Shown: in pieces, positions 29,035 through 41,212 of the stretch
Position numbering within the stretch: the first letter of the stretch is position 1
Layout: every line of letters starts with the position of its first letter
NCBI RefSeq assembly: GCF_001305595.1
Contig: NZ_CP012401.1
Span: 1,437,001-1,501,000, forward strand
Reading direction: 5' to 3'
Source of the DNA: Azospirillum thiophilum
Lineage (GTDB): Bacteria > Pseudomonadota > Alphaproteobacteria > Azospirillales > Azospirillaceae
Length of the DNA stretch: 64,000 nucleotides
The notes under the pieces: model-generated
Seen by the model: the letters and a program-made list of their open reading frames with translations, nothing else
What the model was told of the DNA's origin: nothing
Database searches by the model: none
Program-made: the position numbers and the translations under genes

Positions 29035-29582
29035 GGCGCCGCGGCCTCCGCCATGGCGTCCTCCTTTGCGTCTTCGACGGTGTCTTCGCCGGAGACGGTG
29101 ACGCCCACCCGGTCGTGGAAGATGCTGCCGGTCAGCATCCGGGCGGCGGCGAAGTCGGCGGCCCAGACCTGCGCCTCGTTCTCGAAACGCCAGATGTCGG
29201 GATGCACCACCGCCTTGGCATCGGGCTTGCCGATGAAGCCGGGCGCCATCGCCAGCCGGAAGACGAAGCGGTTGCGGGTCGGCTCGGGCCGGCCGATCTC
29301 GTGGATGAATCGGCGCGACGAGGCGGTGCGCTTGCCGTTGCGCCGGGTCAGGATCAGCTTGTGGGTCGACAGCTCGGCCAGCCTGGCCTTCGTCGCCTCG
29401 ATGTCGGCCTGCATCGCCTCCAGCTCGTTGGCCTGGCGCTCCAGCGCGTCGCGTTCGGCAACCAGCCTGGCGCCGGCGCGGCGGACCTCGCGCTCCGTCC
29501 GATGAAGCAGCCCGCGGCGGATCGCCAGGAACAGCAGGGGGGCGCCGATGCAGAACAGCGCCAGCAGCATCTCCGACGTCAT
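29031..29582 (-). CDS. Membrane-anchored coiled-coil protein, hypothetical (first of a pair)
   Basis: A 183-residue protein: membrane helix at residues 3-20 (SEMLLALFCIGAPLLFLAI), a heptad-like coiled coil (about 28-72, EREVRRAGARLVAERDALER then ELEAMQADIEATKARLAEL), then a folded region with RRNGKRTASSRRFIHEIGRP, VHPDIWRFENEAQVWAADFAAARM and an acidic tail. The start at 29582 sits directly before the helix. It leads a two-gene unit with the equally built 28540-29034 protein. They may assemble through their coiled coils. No homolog is recognised by eye. Confidence 0.65.
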   Translation of the reverse strand: MTSEMLLALFCIGAPLLFLAIRRGLLHRTEREVRRAGARLVAERDALERQANELEAMQADIEATKARLAELSTHKLILTRRNGKRTASSRRFIHEIGRPEPTRNRFVFRLAMAPGFIGKPDAKAVVHPDIWRFENEAQVWAADFAAARMLTGSIFHDRVGVTVSGEDTVEDAKEDAMAEAAAP

Positions 29583-29701
29583 GCGCGCCCGCCCCGCAAC
29601 CCGGCCTCCAGTCGCGCCGCACCCGGACGGGCCGGCGTCACCGGTCGTTTGTACTCCATTCCGTTGCAACGCGCATCATGCCCCGGCGCGGTTGCAGCAT
29701 G

Positions 29702-29735
29702 AAAAAACGGCGCCCGGCGGACGGGCCGGGCGCCG
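29702..29735 (-). terminator. Rho-independent terminator of the TRAP binding-protein gene
   Basis: Perfect 11-bp stem (29708-29718 with 29725-29735), 6-base loop. On the minus strand it is followed by six T (AAAAAA at 29702-29707 on the plus strand). Confidence 0.85.
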
Positions 29736-29786
29736 TATCGGTGCGGCTGGAAATTGCAGCCGGCGGTTACCGCCGGAACACGCCGC

Positions 29787-30824
29787 TCACTTGCCGGCGG
29801 CGATGGCGGTCTGCGCCGCCTTCACCAGATCGGGGCCGATCTGCTTGGTCCATTTGTCGAAGACCGGCTGGGTGGCGGTCTGGAAGGCCTTCTGCTGCTC
29901 CGGCGTCAGCCGCACCACCTCGACGCCCTGGGCGGCGATGTCCTTCAGCAGGCTGTCGTCGGCAGCGGTGATGCCCTTGCGGGAGATCGCCACCTCCTCC
30001 GCCGCGGCCTGGACGGCGGCGGCGCGGACCGCCTCCTGGTCCTCCTTCGACCAGCTGCTCCAGACCTCCTTGTTGACCACGAAGATCAGCGGATCGGCGA
30101 CATAGCCCCACAGCGTCAGGTGCTTCTGGCCCAGCGTCGCCAGCTTGGCGGCGACGAAGATGGTCAGCGGGTTCTCCTGCCCGTCGACGGCGCCGGTGGA
30201 GAGCGCGGGCTGCGCGTCGGCCCAGCTCATCTGCGTCGGGTTGGCGCCCAGCGCGGTGAAGGTGTCGAGGTAGAGCGGCGAGCCGACGACGCGGATCTTC
30301 AGCCCCTTCAGGTCGCCCGGCGCCTTGATCGCATGCTTGGAGTTGGAGATCTCGCGGAAGCCGTTCTCGCCCCAGGCCAGCGGCACCACGTCCTTGGTCG
30401 CCAGCAGGTCGAACAGCTTCTTGCCGACCTCGCCCTGGGTCAGGGCGTCCAGCGCCTTGTGGTCGGGCATCAGGAAGGGCAGGGAGAACAGGTTCAGTTC
30501 CTTCACCTGCGGCGACCAGTTGATGGTCGACCCAACCGCCAGATCGATGGTGCCCTGGCGCAGTGCGGTGAATTCCTTGGTCTGGTCGCCGTTCACCAGC
30601 GAGGTGCCGGGATACATCTTGATGTTGATGCGGCCGGCGGTCTTCTCCTTGACCAGCTCGGCCCAGCGGTCGCCGCCGATGCCCCAGGGGAAGGGCTTGC
30701 CCAAAACGGTGGAAAGCCTGTACTCCGCCTTGTAGTCGGCAGCGTTCGCCGCGCCCGCCACCATGGCCGGGACCGTCAGCGCGGCCAGCGCGATGCCGGC
30801 GAGCAGAGCCTTCAGCGATTTCAT
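29787..30824 (-). CDS. dctP: TRAP transporter substrate-binding protein (DctP family)
   Basis: A 345-residue periplasmic binding protein. A signal peptide (1 to about 28, ending GAANA) precedes a DctP-family fold: AEYRLSTVLGKPFPWG, the NIKMYPGTSLVNG region, LPFLMPDHKALDAL and the ligand-arginine segment GLKIRVVGSPLY, then SWADAQPALSTGAVDGQENP. DctP proteins capture C4-dicarboxylates or other organic acids and deliver them to DctQM membrane subunits. No dctQ or dctM is adjacent, and the gene has its own terminator, so it is an orphan binding protein. GGAGG precedes the start by about 8 bases. Confidence 0.9.
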   Translation of the reverse strand: MKSLKALLAGIALAALTVPAMVAGAANAADYKAEYRLSTVLGKPFPWGIGGDRWAELVKEKTAGRINIKMYPGTSLVNGDQTKEFTALRQGTIDLAVGSTINWSPQVKELNLFSLPFLMPDHKALDALTQGEVGKKLFDLLATKDVVPLAWGENGFREISNSKHAIKAPGDLKGLKIRVVGSPLYLDTFTALGANPTQMSWADAQPALSTGAVDGQENPLTIFVAAKLATLGQKHLTLWGYVADPLIFVVNKEVWSSWSKEDQEAVRAAAVQAAAEEVAISRKGITAADDSLLKDIAAQGVEVVRLTPEQQKAFQTATQPVFDKWTKQIGPDLVKAAQTAIAAGK

Positions 30825-30940
30825 GCTTGTTTCCTCCCAAGCGCCCTATACGAAAGATACGGACCGGGATGCTACAGATGCACGCAGGACTGTTCCACGG
30901 GCAATGTGCCACGACCGTCCGCGGTCCGAACAATGCGGCC

Positions 30941-31570
30941 ATGCGATGGGGGTGCCTTTTCGGTGCTTGCGCCTGGATGATCCTGCCGGTGGCGGCGCTT
31001 GCCCAGGCCCTGCCCAATCCCGCGATTCCGATGGGGCCGAACCCGAGCGAATGCGAAATCCAGGCGGCCTTGCTGGGGACCACCGATCCGACCTGTCCGC
31101 CGCTGGCCATGCGGCGCCCGGCCGTCCCGCCGCCCGCCGCCGCAGCAGCAACAGCAGCCGGGCCGGCACGGCCGGGGCCGGTGACCGTGCCGCCGCTGCC
31201 CGGTCCGGCGGCGATGCCGTCACCCGAACTGCGCGCCGCCTTCCGGGTCGAGTTCGACTTCAATTCCGCCCGCATCCGGCCGGAATCGCGGGCGATCCTC
31301 GACAAGGTGGCGGCGGTGATGGCGAACCCGGCGGCTGGCCGCACCCGGTTCCGCGTCGTCGGCCACACGGATGCGGTCGGCGGCGATGCGGCGAACCTCG
31401 CCTTGTCGCGGCGGCGGGCGGCGGGCGTGGTCGAGTATCTGGCGACCCACCACCACATCCGCCGCGACCGGCTGGAGGCGTCCGGCATGGGCGCCCGCGA
31501 GCTTCTGCTGCCCGACCAGCCCAAGGCGGCAGCCAACCGGCGGGTGGAGATCGTCAATCTGGGCGGCTGA
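30941..31570 (+). CDS. OmpA-family exported protein
   Basis: A 209-residue envelope protein: signal peptide (about 1-22, ending AALAQA), a Pro/Ala-rich linker (about 45-95) and a C-terminal OmpA peptidoglycan-binding domain (VEFDFNSARIRPESRAIL, VVGHTDAVGGDAANLALSRRRA, ANRRVEIV). No lipobox cysteine follows the signal, so it is likely soluble or held by peptidoglycan. Two cysteines in the mature N-terminus (ECEIQ, TCPPL) may pair. The start at 30941 was chosen for the signal peptide; a frame opening at 30827 would add 38 unlikely residues. Confidence 0.82.
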   Translation: MRWGCLFGACAWMILPVAALAQALPNPAIPMGPNPSECEIQAALLGTTDPTCPPLAMRRPAVPPPAAAAATAAGPARPGPVTVPPLPGPAAMPSPELRAAFRVEFDFNSARIRPESRAILDKVAAVMANPAAGRTRFRVVGHTDAVGGDAANLALSRRRAAGVVEYLATHHHIRRDRLEASGMGARELLLPDQPKAAANRRVEIVNLGG

Positions 31571-31661
31571 GACTTTCCCCGCCGGGATTCCGTGTGATCC
31601 CGGGAACCTTCGGCCGGGCGGGGTGTTGCGCCAAGCGCCGGCAGGCTCAGGCCTGCGCGCG

Positions 31662-31691
31662 CCGACCTGCCACCCTCCGACCTGCCACCCT
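31662..31691. repeat. Perfect 15-bp tandem duplication upstream of the cupin gene
   Basis: CCGACCTGCCACCCT at 31662-31676 is repeated without gap at 31677-31691, and the first seven bases begin a third copy. Confidence 0.8.
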
Positions 31692-31707
31692 CCGACCGGG
31701 AGAGCCG

Positions 31708-32172
31708 ATGCCCGACTTCACCCCCGTTCCTATCGACAGCCGCCGCATCGCCGACGACGAGGTGGGCAAGCCCGCGGTCTTCGGCGCCATCCTTTCCGGC
31801 CAGCCGCTGGAAATCCACCGCAACCTGTTCGAGGGCGATTACGGGCGCTTCCGTTCGGGGGTGTGGCAATGCACGCCGGGCGTCGTGGCGATGACGGACT
31901 GGCCCTATCACGAGTTCTGCGTCCTGCTGGCCGGCCGCGTCGTCATCACGCCCGAGGGCGGAAGCCCGCGCGAGTACCGGGCCGGCGACGCGCTGGTGCT
32001 GCCGATGGGCTTCACCGGCACCTGGGAGATCCTGGAGACGGTGCGCAAATACTACGCGGTCCAGGCGCGCCAGCCGCTGATGCGGCGGGTGAAGCAGCGG
32101 GTCAAGGGCTGGCTGCGGCCGGGGGCGCGGAACGGGCAGGCGGCCGATGCGCAGGCCGGCGCCGCCTTCTGA
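31708..32172 (+). CDS. Cupin-domain protein
   Basis: A 154-residue protein with a single Cupin_3 (DUF861-like) barrel at about 30-115: MTDWPYHEFCVLLAGRVVITPEGG, then YRAGDALVLPMGFTGTWEI. One metal-type His plus Glu (HEF) is visible. A basic helical tail follows (MRRVKQRVKGWLRPGARNGQ). The family includes ureidoglycine aminohydrolase-like enzymes and many unassigned proteins. CGGGAGAG lies five bases before the start. It is 137 bp downstream of the OmpA gene in the same direction, with a 15-bp tandem repeat between them. Confidence 0.78.
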   Translation: MPDFTPVPIDSRRIADDEVGKPAVFGAILSGQPLEIHRNLFEGDYGRFRSGVWQCTPGVVAMTDWPYHEFCVLLAGRVVITPEGGSPREYRAGDALVLPMGFTGTWEILETVRKYYAVQARQPLMRRVKQRVKGWLRPGARNGQAADAQAGAAF

Positions 32173-32288
32173 CTCCTCGCCATCCGCCGGACGCCCGTGC
32201 TAGGGTCCGCCGCGCCGTCCGCAGCGCTCAAGAGGCTTCGCGGGACGGCGATGCGATCCGAAGTCCCTGATACCGGTGTGCCGCACCC

Positions 32289-33434
32289 ATGACCCAATCC
32301 TCCCTGACCCAGCTTCCCCTGACCCTGGCCGCGATCGCCGACGCGCTGGATGCCCGGATCGAGGGCGACGGCTCCATCCTGATCCGCCGCGCCGTCCACC
32401 CGTCGGAGGCGGAGGGGCCGGAGGATCTGGCGCTGGCCATGGACAAGGATCTGCTGGCGCTGCTGCCCGGCAGCAAGGCGGTCGCCGCCGTGGTCGCCGA
32501 AGGGGTCGAGGTGCCCGACGGCATCCGGGGCCGCATCGTGGTGCCGCGTCCGCGCTATGCCATGGCCGGAATGCTCGACCTCTTCGAACGGCCGGTCCAT
32601 GCCGAACCGGGGGTGTCGCCGCAGGCCTATGTGGCGCCCGACGCGGTGGTCGCGCCCGATGCCTCCATCGCCCCCTTCGCCTATGTCGGTCCGCGCGCCC
32701 GCATCGGCGCCGGCGCCGTCGTCCTGCCGCACGTCACCATCGGCGCCGACGCGGTGATCGGCGAGGGCTGCCTGCTGCATCCCGGCGCCCGCATCGGCGA
32801 GCGGGTCGAGATGGGCGCCCGCTGCATCATCCATCCCAACGCCGCGGTCGGCAACGACGGCTTCAGCTTCGTCACGCCCGAGCCGGGCAGCGTCGAATCG
32901 GCCAAGACCACCGGGCGCGTCGTCGGCACCAACGTGCTGATCCGCCGGGTGAACTCCATCGGCACGGTGATCCTGGGCGACGACGTGGAGATCGGGGCCG
33001 GCGCCACCATCGACCGCGGCACCGTCACCGCCACCCGGATCGGCAGCGGCACCAAGATCGACAACCTCGTCCAGATCGGCCACAACGTCCAGGTCGGCAC
33101 CAACTGCATGCTGTGCGGCCATGTCGGCATCGCCGGCAGCACGATCATCGGCGACCGCGTGGTGCTGGCCGGCAAGGTCGGCGTCGCCGACCATGTCAAG
33201 ATCGGCAGCGACGCCGTGGTCGCCGCCAATTCCGGCGTCGGCATGGACATCCCGCCCAAGTCGGTGTGGATGGGCTATCCCGCCGTGCCGCGCGCCCGCG
33301 CCTTCGAACAATACAAGGGCCTCGCCCGCCTGAAGCGCCTGTACGCCGACGTCTCCGACCTGAAGAAGCGCCTGACCGCCCTGGACGGCGGCCCGGTGAA
33401 GGTCGAGACGGAGCCGACGGAACAGCAGGAATAG
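32289..33434 (+). CDS. lpxD: UDP-3-O-acylglucosamine N-acyltransferase LpxD-like
   Basis: Lipid A pathway acyltransferase, 381 residues (E. coli LpxD has 341). An N-terminal uridine-binding domain (about 8-100) precedes a left-handed beta-helix of hexapeptide repeats (about 105-335) and a short C-terminal helix ending in acidic residues. The catalytic histidine is H265 in QIGHNVQVG. LpxD usually sits with bamA, fabZ and lpxA; here it is isolated, so it may be a second copy with a different acyl preference. The ATG at 32289 has no strong ribosome site. Confidence 0.85.
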   Translation: MTQSSLTQLPLTLAAIADALDARIEGDGSILIRRAVHPSEAEGPEDLALAMDKDLLALLPGSKAVAAVVAEGVEVPDGIRGRIVVPRPRYAMAGMLDLFERPVHAEPGVSPQAYVAPDAVVAPDASIAPFAYVGPRARIGAGAVVLPHVTIGADAVIGEGCLLHPGARIGERVEMGARCIIHPNAAVGNDGFSFVTPEPGSVESAKTTGRVVGTNVLIRRVNSIGTVILGDDVEIGAGATIDRGTVTATRIGSGTKIDNLVQIGHNVQVGTNCMLCGHVGIAGSTIIGDRVVLAGKVGVADHVKIGSDAVVAANSGVGMDIPPKSVWMGYPAVPRARAFEQYKGLARLKRLYADVSDLKKRLTALDGGPVKVETEPTEQQE

Positions 33435-33453
33435 GCGGGGCTCCGGTCCGGAT

Positions 33454-33580
33454 TGCCCCCTCCCCGGCCCTCCCCCGCTCTCGGCCGACCGAAGGTCGGT
33501 CCGATCGCGGGGGAGGGAGGGAGTCGCAGAGCGGCGGCAGTTCCCTCTCCCTCGAAGAGGGGGAGGGTTAGGGAGGGCGC
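33454..33580. repeat. Dispersed palindromic intergenic repeat, copy 2
   Basis: It opens with TGCCCCCTCCCCGGCCCTCC followed by CCCGCTCTCGGCCGACC, near-identical to the opening of the 980-1160 copy, and closes with GGGGGAGGGTTAGGGAGGG. A central CGACC-GAA-GGTCG hairpin and a second GGGGGAGGGAGGG arm are visible. It fills the lpxD-trmJ gap. Confidence 0.75.
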
Positions 33581-33613
33581 CCCATCACTTCACCTCGAAC
33601 GAACCATGTCCCC

Positions 33614-34387
33614 ATGACCTCCGGCCAGAACCCCACCCGCGAGTCCATCCTCGGCGGCCCCGCCGTCATCCTGGTGCAGCCGCAGCTCGGCGAGAACATC
33701 GGCGCCTGTGCGCGGGCGATGCTGAATTGCGGGCTGACCGACCTGCGTCTGGTCAGCCCACGCGACGGCTGGCCCAACCCGAAGGCGACCGCGGCGGCAT
33801 CCGGTGCCGACATCGTCATCGACAACGCCAGGATCTTCGAGACCACGGCCGACGCGGTGGCCGACCTGGAGGCGGTCTACGCCACCACGGTGCGCACCCG
33901 CGACATGATCCAGCGCTTCGTCACCCCGCGGGTCGCGGCGGGGGAGATGCGCGAGCGCTATGCCGCCGGCCAGAAGGTCGGCGTGATGTTCGGGCCGGAG
34001 CGCACCGGGCTGTTCAACGACGACCTGACCCTGGCCCAGACGCTGGTCACCGTGCCGCTGAACCCGGCCTTCTCGTCGCTCAACCTGGCGCAGGCGGTAC
34101 TGCTGATCGGCTATGAATGGTTCCAGGCCGGCGACCGCACGCCCGACCGCTTCCTGCACACCGGCCCGACCCGGCCGGCGACCATGGCCGAGCGGGCGAA
34201 TTTCTTCGAGCGGCTGGAGGCGGCGCTGGACCGCACCGGCTTCTTCACCAGCGAGGCGAAGCGCCCCTCGATGGTCCGCACCCTGCGCAATGCCTTCGAG
34301 CGGATGGAGATGACCGAGCAGGAGGTGCGGACCCTCCATGGCGTCGTCGCCGCGCTGACCTCGACCCGGCGGAAAGACGGGAGCTGA
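33614..34387 (+). CDS. trmJ: RNA methyltransferase of the TrmH/SpoU family, TrmJ-like
   Basis: A 257-residue SPOUT (trefoil-knot) methyltransferase. Motif 1 is PAVILVQPQLGENIGACARAM, motif 2 is GVMFGPERTGLFND and motif 3 (knot) is VPLNPAFSSLNLAQAVLLIGYEW. This matches TrmJ, which 2'-O-methylates tRNA position 32. A C-terminal helical extension (about 175-250) suits TrmJ. Assignment against other SpoU members rests on length and the N-terminal LVQPQLGENIG motif. The gene ends 28 bp before the PAS-LytTR gene. Confidence 0.85.
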   Translation: MTSGQNPTRESILGGPAVILVQPQLGENIGACARAMLNCGLTDLRLVSPRDGWPNPKATAAASGADIVIDNARIFETTADAVADLEAVYATTVRTRDMIQRFVTPRVAAGEMRERYAAGQKVGVMFGPERTGLFNDDLTLAQTLVTVPLNPAFSSLNLAQAVLLIGYEWFQAGDRTPDRFLHTGPTRPATMAERANFFERLEAALDRTGFFTSEAKRPSMVRTLRNAFERMEMTEQEVRTLHGVVAALTSTRRKDGS

Positions 34388-34415
34388 GCCGAAACCGCGG
34401 CTATAGTGGGCATCC

Positions 34416-35165
34416 ATGGAATACGCGCTGCAGAACATGGATGTCGGGCTGGTGCTGCTGGACGGGGCGCGGCGGGTGCTGGCGCTCAATCCGGCGGCGG
34501 TGCGGCTGCTGGGGGAACGGGCGGCCGGTCTGGTCGGCGCCTGTCTGCACGACCTCCACCCGCCCTCGCACCGGGCCAAGGTGGAACTGCTGCTGGCGGC
34601 GGCCGGCGACCCCGCGGCCCCGGCCTCGGCACGTTCGATGATGGTGGCGCTGCCCGGCCGGGTGCTGGTGGTGAAGGCCAGCGCGCTGGCGCCGGCCGCC
34701 GCGGCACCGGAGGGGGAGGGGGCGGGACACGCGGTTACCGCGCTCATCCTGATGGAGGCGGTCAAGCCCGCCGTGGCACCGCCTGCAGGCTCGCCCGCTT
34801 CGCCGCCCGCCGCAGCGCTTCCGGCGGCCGAGCCGCTGGTGAAGCTGCCGGTGGAGAAGGGGCAGGGGATCGTGCTGCTCGACCCGGCGGACGCGGTCTA
34901 TCTCCAGGCCGACGGCCACTACACCACGGTCCACACTGCCGACGGCGCCTTCTTCTGCGGCCTGCCGCTGTCGGAGCTGGAAGCCCGGCTCGACCCGCGC
35001 TCCTTCGTGCGCACCCATCGCGGCTACATCGTCAACCTGCGCCATGCCCGGGCGGTGGAGCGGCAGGACGGCCGCGCCGCCTTCGTCATGGCGGCGCCCG
35101 GTTCCCCCCGCATCCCGGTCAGCCGCAACCGCGCCGATGCGCTGAAGAAGCGGCTGGCCCTGTAG
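34416..35165 (+). CDS. rcoM: PAS-LytTR transcription regulator, RcoM-like CO sensor
   Basis: A 249-residue regulator with an N-terminal PAS domain (about 1-90, YALQNMDVGLVLLDGARRVL), an Ala/Pro-rich linker and a C-terminal LytTR DNA-binding domain (about 140-247: VLLDPADAVYLQADGHYTTVH, SFVRTHRGYIVNL). This two-domain layout is that of RcoM, a heme-binding CO-responsive activator. Possible axial ligands are His45/48/52 (HDLHPPSH) and Met75/76 (SMMVALPG), at about the His-Met spacing known for RcoM. The neighbour is cowN, which protects nitrogenase from CO, and three 20-bp repeats lie between the two. Heme binding is inferred, not seen. Confidence 0.75.
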   Translation: MEYALQNMDVGLVLLDGARRVLALNPAAVRLLGERAAGLVGACLHDLHPPSHRAKVELLLAAAGDPAAPASARSMMVALPGRVLVVKASALAPAAAAPEGEGAGHAVTALILMEAVKPAVAPPAGSPASPPAAALPAAEPLVKLPVEKGQGIVLLDPADAVYLQADGHYTTVHTADGAFFCGLPLSELEARLDPRSFVRTHRGYIVNLRHARAVERQDGRAAFVMAAPGSPRIPVSRNRADALKKRLAL

Positions 35166-35169
35166 GCGA

Positions 35170-35230
35170 ACCGTTCATGCAGCGGTCCGGCCGTTCGCGC
35201 GGGCGGGATGCGGTTGGTGCAGTGCGGCTT
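35170..35230 (+). promoter_or_regulatory. Three LytTR-like direct repeats with a 20-bp period upstream of cowN
   Basis: CCGTTCATGC starts at 35171, CCGTTCGCGC at 35191 and CGGTTGGTGC at 35211. The first (ACCGTTCAT, 35170-35178) fits the LytTR-box consensus at every position. They lie between rcoM and cowN and are the likely binding site of the PAS-LytTR protein. Confidence 0.65.
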
Positions 35231-35306
35231 GAAGACGCAGTCACCGCCGGGGAAGCATCGGTGCAGAGTTCCCCACCCCTGGCAACCGGCAAAGGAGGCC
35301 GCATCC

Positions 35307-35603
35307 GTGGACAGCATCGAGGCACCCGACCGTTACGTCTCGTTCAAGGGCATCGACTGCGAGGGCAACAGCCGCCGCATCATCGAACGGCTGTACATGC
35401 ACATCGACGATCCCGCCAAGACCAACGCCTTCTGGGAGCGGTTCCGCACCAAGCTGGCGGTCGCCGACGATCCGCTGAAACGGCAGGCCGACGGGCTGTG
35501 CCTGCTCTGCTCCAACATCTACTACCTTGCCGACCTGTTCGAGGAGCATGACGACGAGGAAGGCCTGGCGATGCTGCGCCGGCTGGAGGACGAATGCTGC
35601 TGA
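35307..35603 (+). CDS. cowN: CowN, N2-fixation sustaining protein (CO tolerance)
   Basis: A 98-residue small soluble protein. The conserved CowN features are YVSFKGIDCEGN near residue 10, DGLCLLCSNIYYLADLFE and the C-terminal HDDEEGLAMLRRLEDECC. CowN allows nitrogenase-dependent growth in the presence of CO, first shown in Rhodospirillum rubrum. The GTG at 35307 follows AAAGGAGG (35291-35298) at ideal spacing; an in-frame ATG at 35208 would start inside the repeat array. Its position behind an RcoM-like regulator fits CO-induced expression. Confidence 0.9.
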   Translation: MDSIEAPDRYVSFKGIDCEGNSRRIIERLYMHIDDPAKTNAFWERFRTKLAVADDPLKRQADGLCLLCSNIYYLADLFEEHDDEEGLAMLRRLEDECC

Positions 35604-35647
35604 ACGGGGCTCCCGGCCGGATCGGCTGAGCGGATGCGGCTGACCGG

Positions 35648-37063
35648 TCAGGGCTTGCCCGCTTCCGGTTCCCTCTCCGCCGCCGCATAGGCGACGCGCC
35701 AGACCGAGCCGGAGAAATCCTCCGCGATCAGCAGCGCGCCGTCGGCGGTCACCGCGAGCCCGCTCGGCCGGCCCCAGGCCCGCGGCGTCTCGTCGCCGGA
35801 GTCCGTGCCGGTGCCGGAGTCGGAACCGGAGTCCGGGCCGGCGCGGAAGCCGGTGACGAAGGTCTCATAGGTGCCGGTCGGGCGGCTCTTGTCGAAGGGG
35901 GCGTTGTCGAAGGGCACGAAGGCGACGGCGTAGCCGGTCGGCCGCGCCCGGTTCCACGACCCGTGCAGCGCCACGAAGGCGCCCATGCGGTAACGCTCCG
36001 GAAAGTGCGTGGCATCGCCGAAGACGAGGCCGAGCGGGGCGGAATGCGCCTGGAACAGCAGGCCCGGCACCAGCGCCGCCTTGACCAGATCCGGGCGCCG
36101 CCCGGCGAGATCGGGCTGCGGGTTGGCGCCGATGTAGGAATAGGGCCAGCCATAGAAGCCGCCCGGCGCCACCGCGGTCAGATAATCGGGAACCAGCTGG
36201 TCGCCCAGCCCGTCGCGCTCGTTCACCACGGTATAGAGGTCGCCGGTGCCGGGCTTGAAGGCGAGGCCGACCGGGTTGCGCAGGCCGGCGGCGTAGGTGC
36301 GCTGGCGGCTGCCGTCGATGCGGAATTCCTGGATGGTGGCACGCGGTTCCGGCTCGACCCCGATATTCCCCTCCGATCCGATGCCGACATAGAAGTGCCG
36401 CCCGTCCGGCGCCACGGCGACGGAGCGCGTGGCATGGCCGCCGCGCCTGCCGAAGGCGCCGTCCGGCGTCAGCCGCCGCCGCTCCCCCGCCCGGTCCGCC
36501 CCGGGCGTCCAGGGCAGCCGCCATACCCCGTCCAGGGCGCCGACCAGCACCGCGCCGTCGTGGAAGGCGAGGCCGAAGGGCTGGTCGAATCCCTCCGCCC
36601 AGCTCTGCGCCAGCTCCGCCCGGCCGTCGCCGTCGGCGTCGCGCAGCAGGGTCAGGACGCCCGGCCGCTGCCGGGCCACCAGCACGTCGCCGTTGGGCAG
36701 GACCAGCAGGTTGCGCGCGTTCTCCAGCCCGTCGCGGAACAGGGTGACGGTGAAGCCGCGCGGCGCCTTCAGCGGCTGGCCGGCGGGGCGGGGCACCGGG
36801 ACCGCCTCGTTGGCGACGGCCGGGGTGGCGTAGGGCTTCGGCAGAGCCTCCATCCGGACATGGACCTCGGCGCCGACCGTCTGCATCGGGTCGGCGCGCA
36901 CCGGGCCGGTCATGGCGGACTGGGCCAGGGCGGATTGGGTCATGGCCGACCAGGCCACGATGGCCGGACCGGCAACGGAGGCCGGCAGGCCGGGCAGCAG
37001 GGGAACCGCCAGAAGGAGCCGGACCAGACAGATCTTGGAATGCACGGAGCAAGGGTCGGCCAT
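35648..37063 (-). CDS. PQQ-type sugar/sorbosone dehydrogenase-like protein
   Basis: A 471-residue exported beta-propeller protein. An N-terminal signal segment (about 8-35, VRLLLAVPLLPGLPASVAG) precedes a six-bladed glucose/sorbosone dehydrogenase domain: GFTVTLFRDGLENARNLLVL, DVLVARQRPGVLTLLRDADG, WAEGFDQPFGLAFHDGAVLVG, GRHFYVGIGSEGN, LRNPVGLAFKPGTGDLYTVVN and GFYGWPYSYIG. Related proteins oxidise aldoses or L-sorbosone with PQQ, but many are of unknown substrate. The start at 37063 was chosen for the signal sequence. It is divergent from the third hybrid kinase and convergent with cowN. Confidence 0.82.
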   Translation of the reverse strand: MADPCSVHSKICLVRLLLAVPLLPGLPASVAGPAIVAWSAMTQSALAQSAMTGPVRADPMQTVGAEVHVRMEALPKPYATPAVANEAVPVPRPAGQPLKAPRGFTVTLFRDGLENARNLLVLPNGDVLVARQRPGVLTLLRDADGDGRAELAQSWAEGFDQPFGLAFHDGAVLVGALDGVWRLPWTPGADRAGERRRLTPDGAFGRRGGHATRSVAVAPDGRHFYVGIGSEGNIGVEPEPRATIQEFRIDGSRQRTYAAGLRNPVGLAFKPGTGDLYTVVNERDGLGDQLVPDYLTAVAPGGFYGWPYSYIGANPQPDLAGRRPDLVKAALVPGLLFQAHSAPLGLVFGDATHFPERYRMGAFVALHGSWNRARPTGYAVAFVPFDNAPFDKSRPTGTYETFVTGFRAGPDSGSDSGTGTDSGDETPRAWGRPSGLAVTADGALLIAEDFSGSVWRVAYAAAEREPEAGKP

Positions 37064-37343
37064 CGGTCGGACGCTTTCAAGGGCGGGGCGGAGATCGGAC
37101 GGGAGTGACAAATATGGGGCAGGATGCCGTCGCCCGCGCCGGAAGGCAGGCGGTGCAAGCGAGGCTGTACCGGTGGGATCACCCGCAAGCGCCGGGAGTT
37201 CCCACCGCCGCCGTTGCACATATCAAGTTGCTTGCGGTCGCCGCCCGCGCAAAGCCATACTCCGCGCGGAACGGCCGGTGAACGGTACCGGCTGCCGACG
37301 GCTGCCGACTGCAGCCGAAGGCCGGTGCGGCAATGATGCGGCG

Positions 37344-41204
<3,861 letters not shown>

Positions 41205-41212
41205 ACTTGCGC

